From NCBI RefSeq assembly GCF_000381265.1, contig NZ_KB906254.1, forward strand, positions 1 to 64,000: a DNA stretch of 64,000 nt, given 5' to 3'. This DNA comes from Curvibacter lanceolatus ATCC 14669 (GTDB lineage: Bacteria; Pseudomonadota; Gammaproteobacteria; Burkholderiales; Burkholderiaceae_C). The notes below the pieces were generated by a model that was not told the origin of the DNA, did no database searches, and saw only the letters and a list, made by a program, of their open reading frames with translations. A program made the translations under genes and the position numbers. Below are positions 35,326 to 44,662 of the stretch, piece after piece. Each line of letters starts with the position of its first letter. Within the stretch, counting starts at the first letter, position 1.

Positions 35326-37311
35326 ATGAGTGCCAACCCCCAAGCAGGCGACAACGCCGCCGTGTATCTGCCCAGCGAGGCATTCGTCAAGAACGCCCAC
35401 GTGTCAGGCATGGCCGCCTACGAGGCGCTGTGCAAAGAAGCTGAAACCGACTACCAGGGCTACTGGGGTCGGCTCGCCAAGGAGCTGATCACCTGGAAGA
35501 CCCCCTTCACCCAGGTGCTGGACGAAAGCAAGGCGCCTTTCTTCAAGTGGTTTGCCGACGGCACGCTGAACGCCTCCTACAACTGCCTGGACCGCAACAT
35601 CGAGCGTGGCCTGGGCGACAAGACAGCGCTGATCTTCGAAGCCGACGGCGGCGAAGTCACCAAGATCTCGTACAAGGATCTGCTGGCCAAGACCAGCCAG
35701 ATCGCCAACGGCCTGAAGTCCATCGGCATCGGCAAGGGTGACCGCGTCATCATCTACATCTCCATGTCGATCGACGGCGTGGCTGCCATGCAGGCCTGCG
35801 CCCGCATCGGCGCCATCCACTCGGTGGTGTTCGGCGGCTTCTCGGCCCAGTCGGTGCGTGACCGGGTGCAGGACACGGGCGCCAAGGCCATCATCACCGC
35901 CGACCAGCAGGTTCGCGGTGGCAAGCACCTGCCCCTGAAGGCCATCGTCGACGAGGCCCTGGCATTGGGTGGCTGCGAATCGGTTCAACACGTCTTGGTG
36001 GTGAAGCGCACGGGCGCCGACATCGCCATGACGGCAGGCCGCGACCTGTGGATGTCGGATGTGGCAGACAAGCAGTCCACCACCTGCGAACCAGAATGGG
36101 TCGAGGCCGAGCACCCCTTGTTCCTGCTCTACACCTCGGGCTCCACCGGCAAGCCCAAGGGCGTGCAGCACTCCACCGGCGGCTACCTGCTGCATGCAGC
36201 GCTGACCACCCAATGGACCTTCGACCTGAAGGCCGACGATGTGTTCTGGTGCACCGCCGACATCGGTTGGGTGACGGGCCACAGCTACATCACCTACGGC
36301 CCCCTGGCGCTGGGCGGCACCGAGATCGTCTTCGAGGGCGTGCCCACCTACCCGGACGCCGGCCGTTTCTGGAAGATGATCCAGGACCACAAGGTCAGCA
36401 TCTTCTACACCGCGCCGACCGCCATCCGTTCGCTGATCAAGGCGGCCGAGGCCAATGCAGCCGTGCACCCCAAGAGCTATGACCTCAGCAGCCTGCGCCT
36501 GCTGGGCTCGGTGGGCGAGCCGATCAACCCGGCAGCCTGGGAGTGGTACTACCGCGAAGTGGGCGGCAACCGCTGCCCCATCGTCGACACCTTCTGGCAG
36601 ACCGAGACTGGCGGCCACATGATCACCCCGCTGCCCGGCGTGACGCCCATGGTGCCCGGCTCGTGCACCCTGCCGTTCCCGGGCATCCAGGCCGCGATCG
36701 TGGACGAAACCGGCAAGGACGTGCCCAACGGGCAGGGCGGCATCCTGGTGGTCAAGAAGCCTTGGCCGTCGATGATCCGCACTATCTGGGGCGACCCGGA
36801 CCGCTTCGTGAAGAGCTACTACCCGGCCGACTTCCAGGGCAAGTACTATCTGGCGGGTGACGGTGCCATCCGTGACGAGAAGACCGGCTATTTCACCATC
36901 ACCGGTCGCATCGACGACGTGCTGAACGTGTCGGGCCACCGCATGGGCACCATGGAGATCGAGTCGGCCCTGGTCAGCTGCACCGAGCTGGTGGCCGAGG
37001 CCGCCGTGGTGGGCCGCCCTGATGACACCACCGGCGAGGCCATCTGCGCCTTCGTGGTGTTGAAGCGCCCACGCCCCACGGGTGACGAGGCCAAGGCCAT
37101 TGCCAAGCAATTGCGCGATCATGTGGCCAAGGAGATCGGCCCGATTGCCAAGCCCAAGGACATCCGTTTTGGCGAGAACCTGCCCAAGACCCGCTCGGGC
37201 AAGATCATGCGCCGTCTGCTGCGCAGCCTGGCCAAGGGCGAGTCCATCACCCAGGACACCAGCACGCTGGAGAACCCGGCCATCCTGACCCAACTCGACG
37301 AGACCTATTGA
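35326..37311 (+). CDS. acs: Acetyl-CoA synthetase
   Basis: This 661-residue enzyme activates acetate to acetyl-CoA through acetyl-AMP. The AMP-binding loop [45 protein letters not shown] and [18 protein letters not shown] are all present, and [11 protein letters not shown] carries K626, the lysine controlled by acetylation in characterised homologues. Length is typical (650-660). AAGGAGACAAGC precedes ATG 35326. The 200-bp upstream gap is AT-rich and holds its promoter. It ends at a strong terminator. Confidence 0.97.
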   Translation: MSANPQAGDNAAVYLPSEAFVKNAHVSGMAAYEALCKEAETDYQGYWGRLAKELITWKTPFTQVLDESKAPFFKWFADGTLNASYNCLDRNIERGLGDKTALIFEADGGEVTKISYKDLLAKTSQIANGLKSIGIGKGDRVIIYISMSIDGVAAMQACARIGAIHSVVFGGFSAQSVRDRVQDTGAKAIITADQQVRGGKHLPLKAIVDEALALGGCESVQHVLVVKRTGADIAMTAGRDLWMSDVADKQSTTCEPEWVEAEHPLFLLYTSGSTGKPKGVQHSTGGYLLHAALTTQWTFDLKADDVFWCTADIGWVTGHSYITYGPLALGGTEIVFEGVPTYPDAGRFWKMIQDHKVSIFYTAPTAIRSLIKAAEANAAVHPKSYDLSSLRLLGSVGEPINPAAWEWYYREVGGNRCPIVDTFWQTETGGHMITPLPGVTPMVPGSCTLPFPGIQAAIVDETGKDVPNGQGGILVVKKPWPSMIRTIWGDPDRFVKSYYPADFQGKYYLAGDGAIRDEKTGYFTITGRIDDVLNVSGHRMGTMEIESALVSCTELVAEAAVVGRPDDTTGEAICAFVVLKRPRPTGDEAKAIAKQLRDHVAKEIGPIAKPKDIRFGENLPKTRSGKIMRRLLRSLAKGESITQDTSTLENPAILTQLDETY

Positions 37312-37335
37312 TCTGGTTTTGAGCTGAGCTGCCTG

Positions 37336-37364
37336 ATCCCCGCCTGGTGCGGGGATTTTTTTTT
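37336..37364 (+). terminator. Rho-independent terminator after acs
   Basis: ATCCCCGC (37336-37343) and GCGGGGAT (37349-37356) form a stem around CTGGT, followed by an uninterrupted run of nine Ts. Confidence 0.92.
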
Positions 37365-37670
37365 GGGCGCTGTCCCCGTTGCCCCCACGCCATTGCACGC
37401 CCGTGTAAGTGCCATCTGCGGGCGTAACGCATGGCCTGGGCCTCATTGGCCAGGCGCATGGTGGTGAGCGGTTGATGGGTGGGCGTGGGTGCGCCGCTTG
37501 CAGCATTCCATCTCACCCTGCATGCCATCCGTGGTGAATGGCGCAGCTGGAAAGCTCAGGCCGTCCGTTACAGCCTGGAGCCTCGTAGCCTGTTCTCTTT
37601 GACAACCTTGCGACTGGAACACCAGGGGCTTGCTCGCCTTCTGGGGGTGTTCCAACTTCAAGGAGAACCT
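37365..37670 (+). promoter_or_regulatory. 306-bp gap before the pilin gene; weak sigma-54-like element
   Basis: No gene is supported here: the only long open frame merely extends the pilin upstream. A GG-N10-GC pattern (GG 37616-37617, GC 37628-37629, TGGAACACCAGGGGCT) lies 42 bases before the pilin start; type IV pilin genes often use sigma-54, but the -12 half (GGGC) is poor. TTGACA at 37599-37604 is a possible sigma-70 -35 without a convincing -10. Confidence 0.25.
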
Positions 37671-38195
37671 ATGAGAAGACATCTTGCGCAACGCGGCTTC
37701 ACGCTGATCGAGCTGATGATTGTGGTGGCCATCGTCGGCATCATGGCGGCGGTGGCCTTGCCGGCCTACCAGGACTACACCACCCGCACCAAGGTGACGG
37801 AGTTGATTTTGGCGGCCGCGCCGTGCCGTTTAGTGGTCAGCGAGTTGGTGCAGACCGCGCCAGAGGTGGATTTGAGCAAGCGTTTTACCGAAGGATGCCC
37901 GCCGCAAGCCACCAAGTACGTGGAGTCTGTGACGACTGACAAGAATGGTCAGATCGCAGTCACCGGGAAAAGTGCGACGCTGACCAAACTGGTAGCGGGC
38001 AGCAATGTCTTGACCCTCACGCCGGTGGTCCGCAAATCTGAGGGCGGGTTTGAGGCTCTGGATGGCACCACCGCCGGTACTGCGCAACTGCATGGCTGGG
38101 CCTGTGGCGCACGGGAGGGCAGCACGCCGGTCAAAGGCGGCACCACCATCGATGCCAAGTACCTGCCTGGCAGTTGCCAGGGCGCCTACCCCTGA
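37671..38195 (+). CDS. Type IV pilin-like protein (PilA family)
   Basis: This 174-residue protein starts with a short basic leader and the class a prepilin motif [20 protein letters not shown]: cleavage by PilD would follow the glycine at residue 9, leaving the usual F+1 and E+5. The long hydrophobic N-terminal helix is followed by a globular domain with four cysteines; C near the end (GWACG and GSCQ) can form the D-region disulfide. AAGGAGAA precedes ATG 37671 by 6 bases. No other pil genes are nearby, so it may be the major pilin or an accessory pilin. Confidence 0.88.
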   Translation: MRRHLAQRGFTLIELMIVVAIVGIMAAVALPAYQDYTTRTKVTELILAAAPCRLVVSELVQTAPEVDLSKRFTEGCPPQATKYVESVTTDKNGQIAVTGKSATLTKLVAGSNVLTLTPVVRKSEGGFEALDGTTAGTAQLHGWACGAREGSTPVKGGTTIDAKYLPGSCQGAYP

Positions 38196-38249
38196 GCCTT
38201 CAGCAGCGCCCGCCAGCGGGCATGCCAGCGCGGCGCAGGCGGGTTCAGA

Positions 38250-38693
38250 TCAGCGCAGCACCAGCACCGGGATGGTCGAGTGGGTCAGCACTTGCTGGGT
38301 TTCGCTGCCCAGCAGCAGGCGCTTGATGCCCTTGCGACCGTGCGAGGCCATCACGATCAGGTCGCACTTGTGCTTCTTGGCGGCGGCCAGCAGGGCCTCG
38401 GCAATCAGGTCGGACTTGACCACCACCGACTTGGCCTTGAGGCCGTTCTCGGTGGCCGCCTTCTTGACGGCATCGACCACGGCCTGGCCATGGTCGGTCC
38501 ATTCTCTTTCGATGCGGCCCACTTCGTCCACGCTCAAAGGCACCGAGCCCTCGAAGTAGCTTTGCGGGTAACGCGGAACCACCTTGACGGCGACCAACTC
38601 GGCACCTGCCAGCGTGGCCAGGTCGATGCCGGTCTTGACTGCCTTCTGGGACAGTTTGGAACCATCGGTTGCAACAAGAATTCGCTTGTACAT
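38250..38693 (-). CDS. Universal stress protein (UspA family)
   Basis: This 147-residue cytoplasmic protein starts MYKRILVATDGSKLSQKA and ends with the ATP-binding motif GRKGIKRLLLGSETQQVL (G-x2-G-x9-GS form) and PVLVLR. AAGGAG lies before the start. It is divergent from ccoI, and the gap has a perfect FNR palindrome centred 65 bp from its start codon; with a -41.5 activation geometry transcription would begin about 24 bases before the start. FNR/Anr control of usp genes under low oxygen is known in other proteobacteria, so a low-oxygen stress role is likely. Confidence 0.92.
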   Translation of the reverse strand: MYKRILVATDGSKLSQKAVKTGIDLATLAGAELVAVKVVPRYPQSYFEGSVPLSVDEVGRIEREWTDHGQAVVDAVKKAATENGLKAKSVVVKSDLIAEALLAAAKKHKCDLIVMASHGRKGIKRLLLGSETQQVLTHSTIPVLVLR

Positions 38694-38751
38694 GAGAGGA
38701 TCTCCTTGGGCTTCAGTGAGGCCAGATTAGCGATCGAGCGTGTTTTTGGGC

Positions 38752-38765
38752 TTGATCTGAATCAA
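38752..38765. promoter_or_regulatory. FNR box between usp and ccoI
   Basis: TTGATCTGAATCAA matches the FNR/Anr consensus TTGAT-N4-ATCAA perfectly. It lies in the 107-bp gap between divergent usp and ccoI and could activate one or both. The geometry (centre 65 bp from usp, 42 bp from the ccoI ATG) fits usp better. Confidence 0.85.
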
Positions 38766-38800
38766 GAGGGTGACACAGAATCGCGGTTAGGCTCCAGCCC

Positions 38801-41221
38801 ATGAATTCAGCAAGCACCGCGCCCCTTTCTTCGCTTGACCTGCTGGCGTCTCCGACGGAAGCCCAGCCGGCAGGCGGTGCTGCGGCCCGCGAATCCGAGC
38901 GGCTGGGCCTGCTGGACGATCCTCAGGAGTGGCCGGTGTTCGGTCGGCGATGTGATGACACGGGGCCCTCCGAGGTGCCCTCCGAGGCTGCTGCATCGGG
39001 CCCCTGGGAGTCCCAGGTGGTGCTGGAGGGAATGCACTGTGCGGCCTGCGCCCTGACCATCGAGCAGGCCTTGCTGGCGGTTCCGGGTGTCATGGAGGCT
39101 CAGGTCAACGCCGCCACGCACCGTGCGCGCGTGGTGTGGCAGCCGGCGCAGGTGGCCCCATCTCGCTGGATGTCGGCGGTGGGGGCGGCGGGTTACCGTG
39201 CCTTGCCGGCGCGCGATGCCTTCACCGTGGAGTTGCGCCAGCAGGAGCAGCGCCGCGCGCTGTGGCGTCTGGGGGTGGCAGGCTTTTGCATGATGCAGGT
39301 CATGATGTACGCATGGCCGGCCTACGTGGCCAGCCCGGGCGACATGACCGACGACATGGCGCAACTGCTGCGCTGGGCCTCGTGGGTGCTCACCTTGCCG
39401 GTGATGCTGTTTTCATGCAGCCCCTTCTTTCGCAATGCGTGGCGCGATGTGCGCCAGCGCCGCATCAGCATGGACTTTCCGGTGGCCCTGGGCATGGCGG
39501 TCACCTTTGTGGTCAGTTCGGCGGCCACCTTCGATGCCAATGGGCCCCTGGGTCACGAGGTCTACTACGACTCGCTGACCATGTTTGTGTTCTTTCTGCT
39601 CACAGGTCGCTGGATGGAGCTGCGCCTGAGAGATCGCACGGCTGGCGCCCTGGAAGCCTTGATGAACCGCCTGCCCGACAGTGTGGAGCGCCGCAGTGCC
39701 GATGGCCAATTCGAGCGCGTGGCGGTGCGCCGCCTGGTGGTGGGGGATGTGGTTCGCGTGCTGCCGGGTGAAGGTTTTCCGGCCGATGGCGAGGTGCTGG
39801 AGGGCGAAACCCTGGTCGATGAGGCCTTGCTCACCGGCGAATCGCGCCCGGTGCATCACGCCATGGGCTCGCAGGTGACGGCGGGCAGTCACAACCTGTC
39901 GGCGCCCGTGCTGGTGCGCGTGGCGCGCCTGGGGGCCGATACCCGCTTTGCAGAGATCGTCACGATGATGGAGCACGCCTCCATGGACAAGCCACGCCTG
40001 GCCCTGCTGGCCGATCGGCTGGCCCGGCCTTTCCTGCTGGCTGTTCTGGCGGCGGCGGCCCTCTCGGCCGCCTGGTGGTGGTCGGTGGACCCGGGGCGGG
40101 CCTTGATGGTGGCCGTGGCCGTGCTGATCGTCACCTGCCCTTGCGCTTTGTCACTGGCCACGCCGGCGGCCATGTTGGCTGCGGCCGGGGCCCTGGCCCG
40201 CCAAGGCGTGCTGGTGCGCAATCTGCAGGCGCTCGAGGCGTTGGCCGAGGTGGATCAATTTGTGTTCGACAAGACCGGAACCCTGACCCGCGACGGCATG
40301 ACCGTGCAGGCCATGCGCGTGCGGCCAGGCTTTGACCTCGGGCTTGCCCTGCGGCTGGCCCGCGGGCTGGCAGCGCATTCGCTGCATCCGGTGTCCCGGT
40401 CGGTGCATTCGGCTGCGGGTTTGAGCCCGGCCCTGCACAAGCAGGGCTTGTCCCTCGAAGATCTGTCGCCCATTGTGCTGGAGCAGGTGCGCGAGGTCTC
40501 TGGCTCAGGGCTGGAAGGCCGGGTCAATCTGTTCGGGCACGGCGAGGTCAGCTATCGCCTGGGCTCGGCCAGTTGGTGTCGCCTGAGCGCCGCAGAGATG
40601 GCGCGCGCCGGCGACCTCCAGCAGGTCTATCTGGCCGATGAGCAAGGGTGGCTGGCCACCTTCGACCTGCAGGAGGACGTGCGTGAGGATGCTGCAGAGG
40701 CGGTGCGTCATCTGCAGGCGCAGGGGGTGGGTGTGGCTTTGCTTTCGGGCGACCGGGCCGCATCGGCCGGTCGGGTGGCCGGGCAGGTCGGCATTGAGCG
40801 CTTCCATGGTGACTGTGCCCCGGCCGACAAGCTGACGATCATGCGCGAAGCACAGCGCGAGGGCCACCATGTGGCGATGGTGGGCGATGGGCTCAACGAT
40901 GGCCCGGTGCTCGCGGGGGCGCATGTGTCTTTCGCCTTCGGCAATGCGGTGCCGCTGGCGCGTTCCCGTTCTGATTTTGTGGTGATGGGGGGGCAGCTGT
41001 CGCGCCTGCCCTACACCGTGGCGCTGGCCCGTCGCACCTTGCGTGTGGTGCGTCAGAACCTGATCTGGGCGGCAGGCTACAACGCGATCTGTGTGCCTTT
41101 GGCGGTGGTGGGTTGGTTGCCTGCCTGGCTGGCTGGCCTGGGCATGGCCTTGAGCTCGCTGATCGTGGTGCTCAACGCGGCCCGCCTGTCCTTGCCCAGC
41201 CTGTCTTTGCGGAGCCAATGA
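38801..41221 (+). CDS. ccoI: Copper-transporting P1B-type ATPase CcoI
   Basis: This 806-residue membrane ATPase supplies copper for assembly of the cbb3 oxidase. An N-terminal heavy-metal domain has GMHCAACALT (C80, C83); transmembrane segments, the CPC metal site (C446-P-C448), the phosphorylation motif DKTGTLT (D490) and GDGLND follow in order. The first 75 residues before the metal domain are unlike the family core and may be an extra disordered segment. It heads the cco cluster, directly ahead of ccoS, whose start overlaps its stop as ATGA. Confidence 0.93.
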   Translation: MNSASTAPLSSLDLLASPTEAQPAGGAAARESERLGLLDDPQEWPVFGRRCDDTGPSEVPSEAAASGPWESQVVLEGMHCAACALTIEQALLAVPGVMEAQVNAATHRARVVWQPAQVAPSRWMSAVGAAGYRALPARDAFTVELRQQEQRRALWRLGVAGFCMMQVMMYAWPAYVASPGDMTDDMAQLLRWASWVLTLPVMLFSCSPFFRNAWRDVRQRRISMDFPVALGMAVTFVVSSAATFDANGPLGHEVYYDSLTMFVFFLLTGRWMELRLRDRTAGALEALMNRLPDSVERRSADGQFERVAVRRLVVGDVVRVLPGEGFPADGEVLEGETLVDEALLTGESRPVHHAMGSQVTAGSHNLSAPVLVRVARLGADTRFAEIVTMMEHASMDKPRLALLADRLARPFLLAVLAAAALSAAWWWSVDPGRALMVAVAVLIVTCPCALSLATPAAMLAAAGALARQGVLVRNLQALEALAEVDQFVFDKTGTLTRDGMTVQAMRVRPGFDLGLALRLARGLAAHSLHPVSRSVHSAAGLSPALHKQGLSLEDLSPIVLEQVREVSGSGLEGRVNLFGHGEVSYRLGSASWCRLSAAEMARAGDLQQVYLADEQGWLATFDLQEDVREDAAEAVRHLQAQGVGVALLSGDRAASAGRVAGQVGIERFHGDCAPADKLTIMREAQREGHHVAMVGDGLNDGPVLAGAHVSFAFGNAVPLARSRSDFVVMGGQLSRLPYTVALARRTLRVVRQNLIWAAGYNAICVPLAVVGWLPAWLAGLGMALSSLIVVLNAARLSLPSLSLRSQ

Positions 41222-41358
41222 TGGACATTCTTTTTCTGCTTATTCCGCTGTCGGTGGCCTTGGTGCTGCTGATTCTGGGAGGGCTCTGGTGGGCGATCCA
41301 CCATGGGCAATTTGAGGGCGTGGAGCAGGAGGGAGAGCGGATTCTCAGGAACGATTGA
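41218..41358 (+). CDS. ccoS: cbb3 oxidase maturation protein CcoS
   Basis: This 46-residue protein begins with two methionines (MMDILFLLIPLSVALVLLIL), has one transmembrane helix, then GGLWWAIHHGQFEGVEQEGERIL, typical of CcoS. It is needed for cofactor insertion into cbb3 oxidase in other bacteria. The ATG at 41218 overlaps the ccoI stop, so it is translationally coupled. Its own stop codon overlaps the FNR-like box at 41355. Confidence 0.9.
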   Translation: MMDILFLLIPLSVALVLLILGGLWWAIHHGQFEGVEQEGERILRND

Positions 41359-41368
41359 CGCACGTCAA
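41355..41368. promoter_or_regulatory. FNR-type box upstream of ccoN
   Basis: TTGACGCACGTCAA is a perfect palindrome, one base per half away from the FNR consensus (TTGAC instead of TTGAT). Its centre is 59 bp before the ccoN ATG, so a -41.5 site would give a start about 18 bases before ccoN. It probably makes ccoNOQP inducible by low oxygen. Confidence 0.8.
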
Positions 41369-41420
41369 TGCACCTGTGCACGTTCGCTCTGACACTCGAT
41401 CAGCAACTTAGAGGTAACCG

Positions 41421-42857
41421 ATGAATTCATCCAATACACAAGCTGCCCTGTACAACGACACCGTAGTCAGGCAGTTCTCAATCATGGCGGTGGTCTGGGG
41501 GGTGGTTGGCATGCTGGTGGGCGTCGTGATCGCCGCCCAGCTCGCCTGGCCCGAACTCAACTTAGGCATTCCATGGCTCAGTTATGGTCGCTTGCGACCT
41601 TTGCACACCAACGCCGTGATCTTCGCGTTCGGGGGTTGTGCGCTGTTCGCCACCAGCTACTACGTGGTGCAGCGAACCTGCCGGGTGCGTCTGTTCGCGG
41701 GCCCCTTGGCCGCGTTCACGTTCTGGGGCTGGCAATTGGTGATTCTGGCGGCGGCCATCAGCCTGCCCCTGGGTTACACCACCGGCAAGGAATACGCTGA
41801 ACTCGAATGGCCGATCGACATCCTGATCACGCTGGTGTGGGTGTCCTACGCCATCGTGTTCTTCGGCACGGTCGGCATCCGCAAGGTGCGTCACATCTAT
41901 GTGGCGAACTGGTTCTACGGTGCCTTCATCATTGCCGTGGCGATCCTTCACCTGGTCAACAGCGCTGAAGTGCCGGCTGGCTTCATGAAGTCATACTCGG
42001 CCTATGCCGGTGTGCAAGACGCCATGGTGCAGTGGTGGTATGGCCACAACGCGGTGGGCTTCTTCCTGACCGCAGGCTTCCTGGGCATGATGTATTACTT
42101 CATCCCCAAGCAGGCAGGCCGTCCGGTCTACTCGTATCGCCTGTCCATCGTCCACTTCTGGGCGCTGATCTTCACCTACATGTGGGCGGGTCCTCACCAC
42201 CTGCACTACACGGCTCTGCCGGACTGGACCCAATCGGTCGGCATGGTGTTCTCCCTGATTCTGTTGGCTCCCAGCTGGGGCGGCATGATCAACGGCATCA
42301 TGACCCTGTCGGGTGCTTGGCACAAGCTGCGTGACGACCCCGTCCTGCGCTTCCTGATCGTGTCCCTGTCGTTCTACGGCATGAGCACCTTCGAGGGCCC
42401 GATGATGTCCATCAAGACCGTCAACGCCCTGAGCCACTACACCGACTGGACCGTGGGCCACGTGCACTCGGGCGCCCTGGGTTGGGTGGGTCTGATCTCC
42501 ATGGGTTCGCTGTACTACCTGATCCCGCGCCTGTTCGGCAAGAAGACCATGTACTCGGTGAAGGCCATTGAAGTCCACTTCTGGACCGCCACCATCGGCA
42601 TCGTGCTGTACATCGCTGCCATGTGGATTGCCGGTGTGATGCAGGGCCTGATGTGGCGCGCCATCAATGCCGACGGCACGCTGACCTACACCTTCGTTGA
42701 AGGCGTCAAGGCCACCTTCCCGTTCTACGTGATCCGTGTGACCGGTGGTCTGCTGTACCTGGGCGGCATGATTGTCATGCTCTGGAACACCTGGATGACT
42801 GCCATCTCGGGTCGCTCGGTCGACACCCCGGTGCCTGCAGTGGTCGCCCACGCTTGA
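41421..42857 (+). CDS. ccoN: cbb3-type cytochrome c oxidase subunit I (CcoN)
   Basis: This 478-residue integral membrane protein is the catalytic subunit, with about twelve transmembrane helices. Conserved histidines for hemes and CuB appear in [42 protein letters not shown] and [13 protein letters not shown]. It reduces oxygen to water at low oxygen tension and pumps protons. Length matches the family. It is the first of four oxidase genes with short gaps (13, 9 and 20 bp). Confidence 0.98.
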   Translation: MNSSNTQAALYNDTVVRQFSIMAVVWGVVGMLVGVVIAAQLAWPELNLGIPWLSYGRLRPLHTNAVIFAFGGCALFATSYYVVQRTCRVRLFAGPLAAFTFWGWQLVILAAAISLPLGYTTGKEYAELEWPIDILITLVWVSYAIVFFGTVGIRKVRHIYVANWFYGAFIIAVAILHLVNSAEVPAGFMKSYSAYAGVQDAMVQWWYGHNAVGFFLTAGFLGMMYYFIPKQAGRPVYSYRLSIVHFWALIFTYMWAGPHHLHYTALPDWTQSVGMVFSLILLAPSWGGMINGIMTLSGAWHKLRDDPVLRFLIVSLSFYGMSTFEGPMMSIKTVNALSHYTDWTVGHVHSGALGWVGLISMGSLYYLIPRLFGKKTMYSVKAIEVHFWTATIGIVLYIAAMWIAGVMQGLMWRAINADGTLTYTFVEGVKATFPFYVIRVTGGLLYLGGMIVMLWNTWMTAISGRSVDTPVPAVVAHA

Positions 42858-42870
42858 GGAGAGAAAAACC

Positions 42871-43509
42871 ATGAGTCAACACAACGCAAATCAAGCGGCT
42901 CCCGGCGCCTTCTCGCATGAGCGCATCGAAACCAGCAACTTCCTCATGATCGTGCTGATCCTGTTGGTGGTGGCGGTCGGTGGGCTGGTGGAAATCGTTC
43001 CGCTGTTCTTCCAGAAGTCGACCACCGAGCCGGTGAAGGGCGTGCAGCCTTACACCGCCCTCCAACTGGTGGGCCGTGACATCTACATCCGCGAAGGCTG
43101 CTACAACTGCCACTCGCAGATGATCCGCCCCTTCCGCGCTGAAACCCTGCGTTATGGCCACTACTCGGTGGCTGGCGAGTTCGTGTACGACCACCCCTTC
43201 CAATGGGGCAGCAAGCGTACCGGTCCCGACCTGCAGCGTGTGGGTGGCAAGTACAGCGATGAATGGCATCGCATCCACTTGAACAACCCGCGTGACGTGG
43301 TGCCCGAGTCCAACATGCCGGCTTACTCCTGGCTGGACAAGTCCACCATCGATCCCGCTGTGGTGGCTCCCCGCATGAAGGCCTTGCGCACCGTGGGCGT
43401 GCCTTACACCGACGAGCAGATCGCTGCCGGTGGCGACGAAGTCAAGGGCAAGACCGAACAGGACGCGCTCGTGGCCTATCTGCAATCCTTGGGTCGTGCA
43501 CTCAAGTAA
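42871..43509 (+). CDS. ccoO: cbb3 oxidase subunit II (CcoO), monoheme cytochrome c
   Basis: This 212-residue protein has one N-terminal transmembrane helix ([20 protein letters not shown]) and a periplasmic cytochrome c domain with one CxxCH heme site ([13 protein letters not shown]). A methionine ligand is present in the [10 protein letters not shown] region. It passes electrons from CcoP to CcoN. Confidence 0.97.
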   Translation: MSQHNANQAAPGAFSHERIETSNFLMIVLILLVVAVGGLVEIVPLFFQKSTTEPVKGVQPYTALQLVGRDIYIREGCYNCHSQMIRPFRAETLRYGHYSVAGEFVYDHPFQWGSKRTGPDLQRVGGKYSDEWHRIHLNNPRDVVPESNMPAYSWLDKSTIDPAVVAPRMKALRTVGVPYTDEQIAAGGDEVKGKTEQDALVAYLQSLGRALK

Positions 43510-43518
43510 GGAGCTGTG

Positions 43519-43656
43519 ATGGACATCACCACACTTCGTATTGCAGCCACGCTGGCCTGCTTCGTGACCTTTGTCGGCATCATGGTGTGGGCTTTCTCGC
43601 GCCGCAATGCCGCAGGTTTCCAGGAGGCTGCCCAGCTTCCGTTTGAACAAGACTGA
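43519..43656 (+). CDS. ccoQ: cbb3 oxidase small subunit CcoQ
   Basis: This 45-residue protein starts MDITTLRIAATLACFVTFVG and has one transmembrane helix followed by WAFSRRNAAGFQEAAQLPF, the typical CcoQ tail. It stabilises the oxidase complex. AAGGAG precedes ATG 43519 by 6 bases. It fits exactly between ccoO and ccoP. Confidence 0.92.
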   Translation: MDITTLRIAATLACFVTFVGIMVWAFSRRNAAGFQEAAQLPFEQD

Positions 43657-43676
43657 ACACAGAACGAGAGAGCACC

Positions 43677-44597
43677 ATGAGTGACTTCACAAGCAACTTC
43701 TGGTCGGTGTACGTGACAGCTGTGACGCTGGGGGGCATTCTTGCCTGCCTGTTGCTGCTGTGGATTGCGTCCCGCAAGAAAGTGGCCGCCACGGCGGACA
43801 ACACCACTGGCCACATCTGGGATGAGGACCTGCGTGAAATGAACAACCCGCTGCCCCTTTGGTGGGTGGGTCTGTTCATCATCACCGTGGTCTTCGGTCT
43901 GGGCTACCTCACGTTCTACCCTGGCCTGGGTGACTTTGCCGGCAAGCTGGGCTGGTCGACCGCCAACGAGTACGACAAGGAAGTGGCCAAGGCCAACAAG
44001 GAGCTCGAGCCCTTGTACGCACGCTTCACCAGCATGTCTGTGGAAGATGCAGCCAAGGACCCGCAGGCTGTGGCCATTGGCGAGCGTCTGTTCATGAACA
44101 ACTGCGCTCAGTGCCACGGCTCTGACGCCCGCGGCAGCAAGGGCTTCCCGAACCTGACCGATGGCGACTGGCTGCATGGCGGCACGCCCGAAAAGATCAC
44201 CGAGACCATCACCGGTGGCCGCATCGGCAACATGCCTCCGATGGCCGCAGCCGTGGGCACGGCCGACGACGTGAAGAACGTGGCCAACTACGTTCTGAGC
44301 CTGTCGGGCAGCCCCCATGACTCGCTGCGTGCATCGCTGGGCAAGGCCAAGTTCGGTGCTTGCGCTGCCTGCCACGGCGCCGACGGCAAGGGCAACCAGG
44401 CCCTGGGCTCGGCCAACCTGACCGACGACATCTGGCTGCATGGTTATGGTGAAGCCGCGATCATCAACATGATCAACAATGGCAAGACCAACCAGATGCC
44501 TGCTCAGGCTGAGAAGCTCACCGCAGCTCAGATCCACGTGCTGGCCTCCTACGTGTGGGGCATGTCCAACCTGGCTCCTGCCAAGGCTGCCAAGTAA
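43677..44597 (+). CDS. ccoP: cbb3 oxidase subunit III (CcoP), diheme cytochrome c
   Basis: This 306-residue protein has two N-terminal transmembrane helices and two periplasmic cytochrome c domains, with CxxCH sites in NNCAQCHGSDARG and GACAACHGADGKG. IWDEDLREMNNPLPLWWVGL is the usual CcoP N-terminal signature. It takes electrons from soluble donors or the bc1 complex and hands them to CcoO. It ends at a strong terminator. Confidence 0.97.
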   Translation: MSDFTSNFWSVYVTAVTLGGILACLLLLWIASRKKVAATADNTTGHIWDEDLREMNNPLPLWWVGLFIITVVFGLGYLTFYPGLGDFAGKLGWSTANEYDKEVAKANKELEPLYARFTSMSVEDAAKDPQAVAIGERLFMNNCAQCHGSDARGSKGFPNLTDGDWLHGGTPEKITETITGGRIGNMPPMAAAVGTADDVKNVANYVLSLSGSPHDSLRASLGKAKFGACAACHGADGKGNQALGSANLTDDIWLHGYGEAAIINMINNGKTNQMPAQAEKLTAAQIHVLASYVWGMSNLAPAKAAK

Positions 44598-44612
44598 GGC
44601 TTGACCCTTGCG

Positions 44613-44648
44613 CCCGCCCGGACGCTGATTGACGTCCGGGCGGGTTTT
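44613..44648 (+). terminator. Terminator after ccoP
   Basis: CCCGCCCGGACG (44613-44624) and CGTCCGGGCGGG (44633-44644) form a perfect 12-bp stem with an 8-base loop, followed by TTTT. It limits read-through from ccoNOQP into ccoG. Confidence 0.88.
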
Positions 44649-44662
44649 CCTTTTCAATCGTG

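Noticed and set aside
35404-37506. A 700-codon minus-strand frame opposite acs
   Set aside because: It mirrors the acs coding frame and has low-complexity Gly/His/Ala composition without domains.
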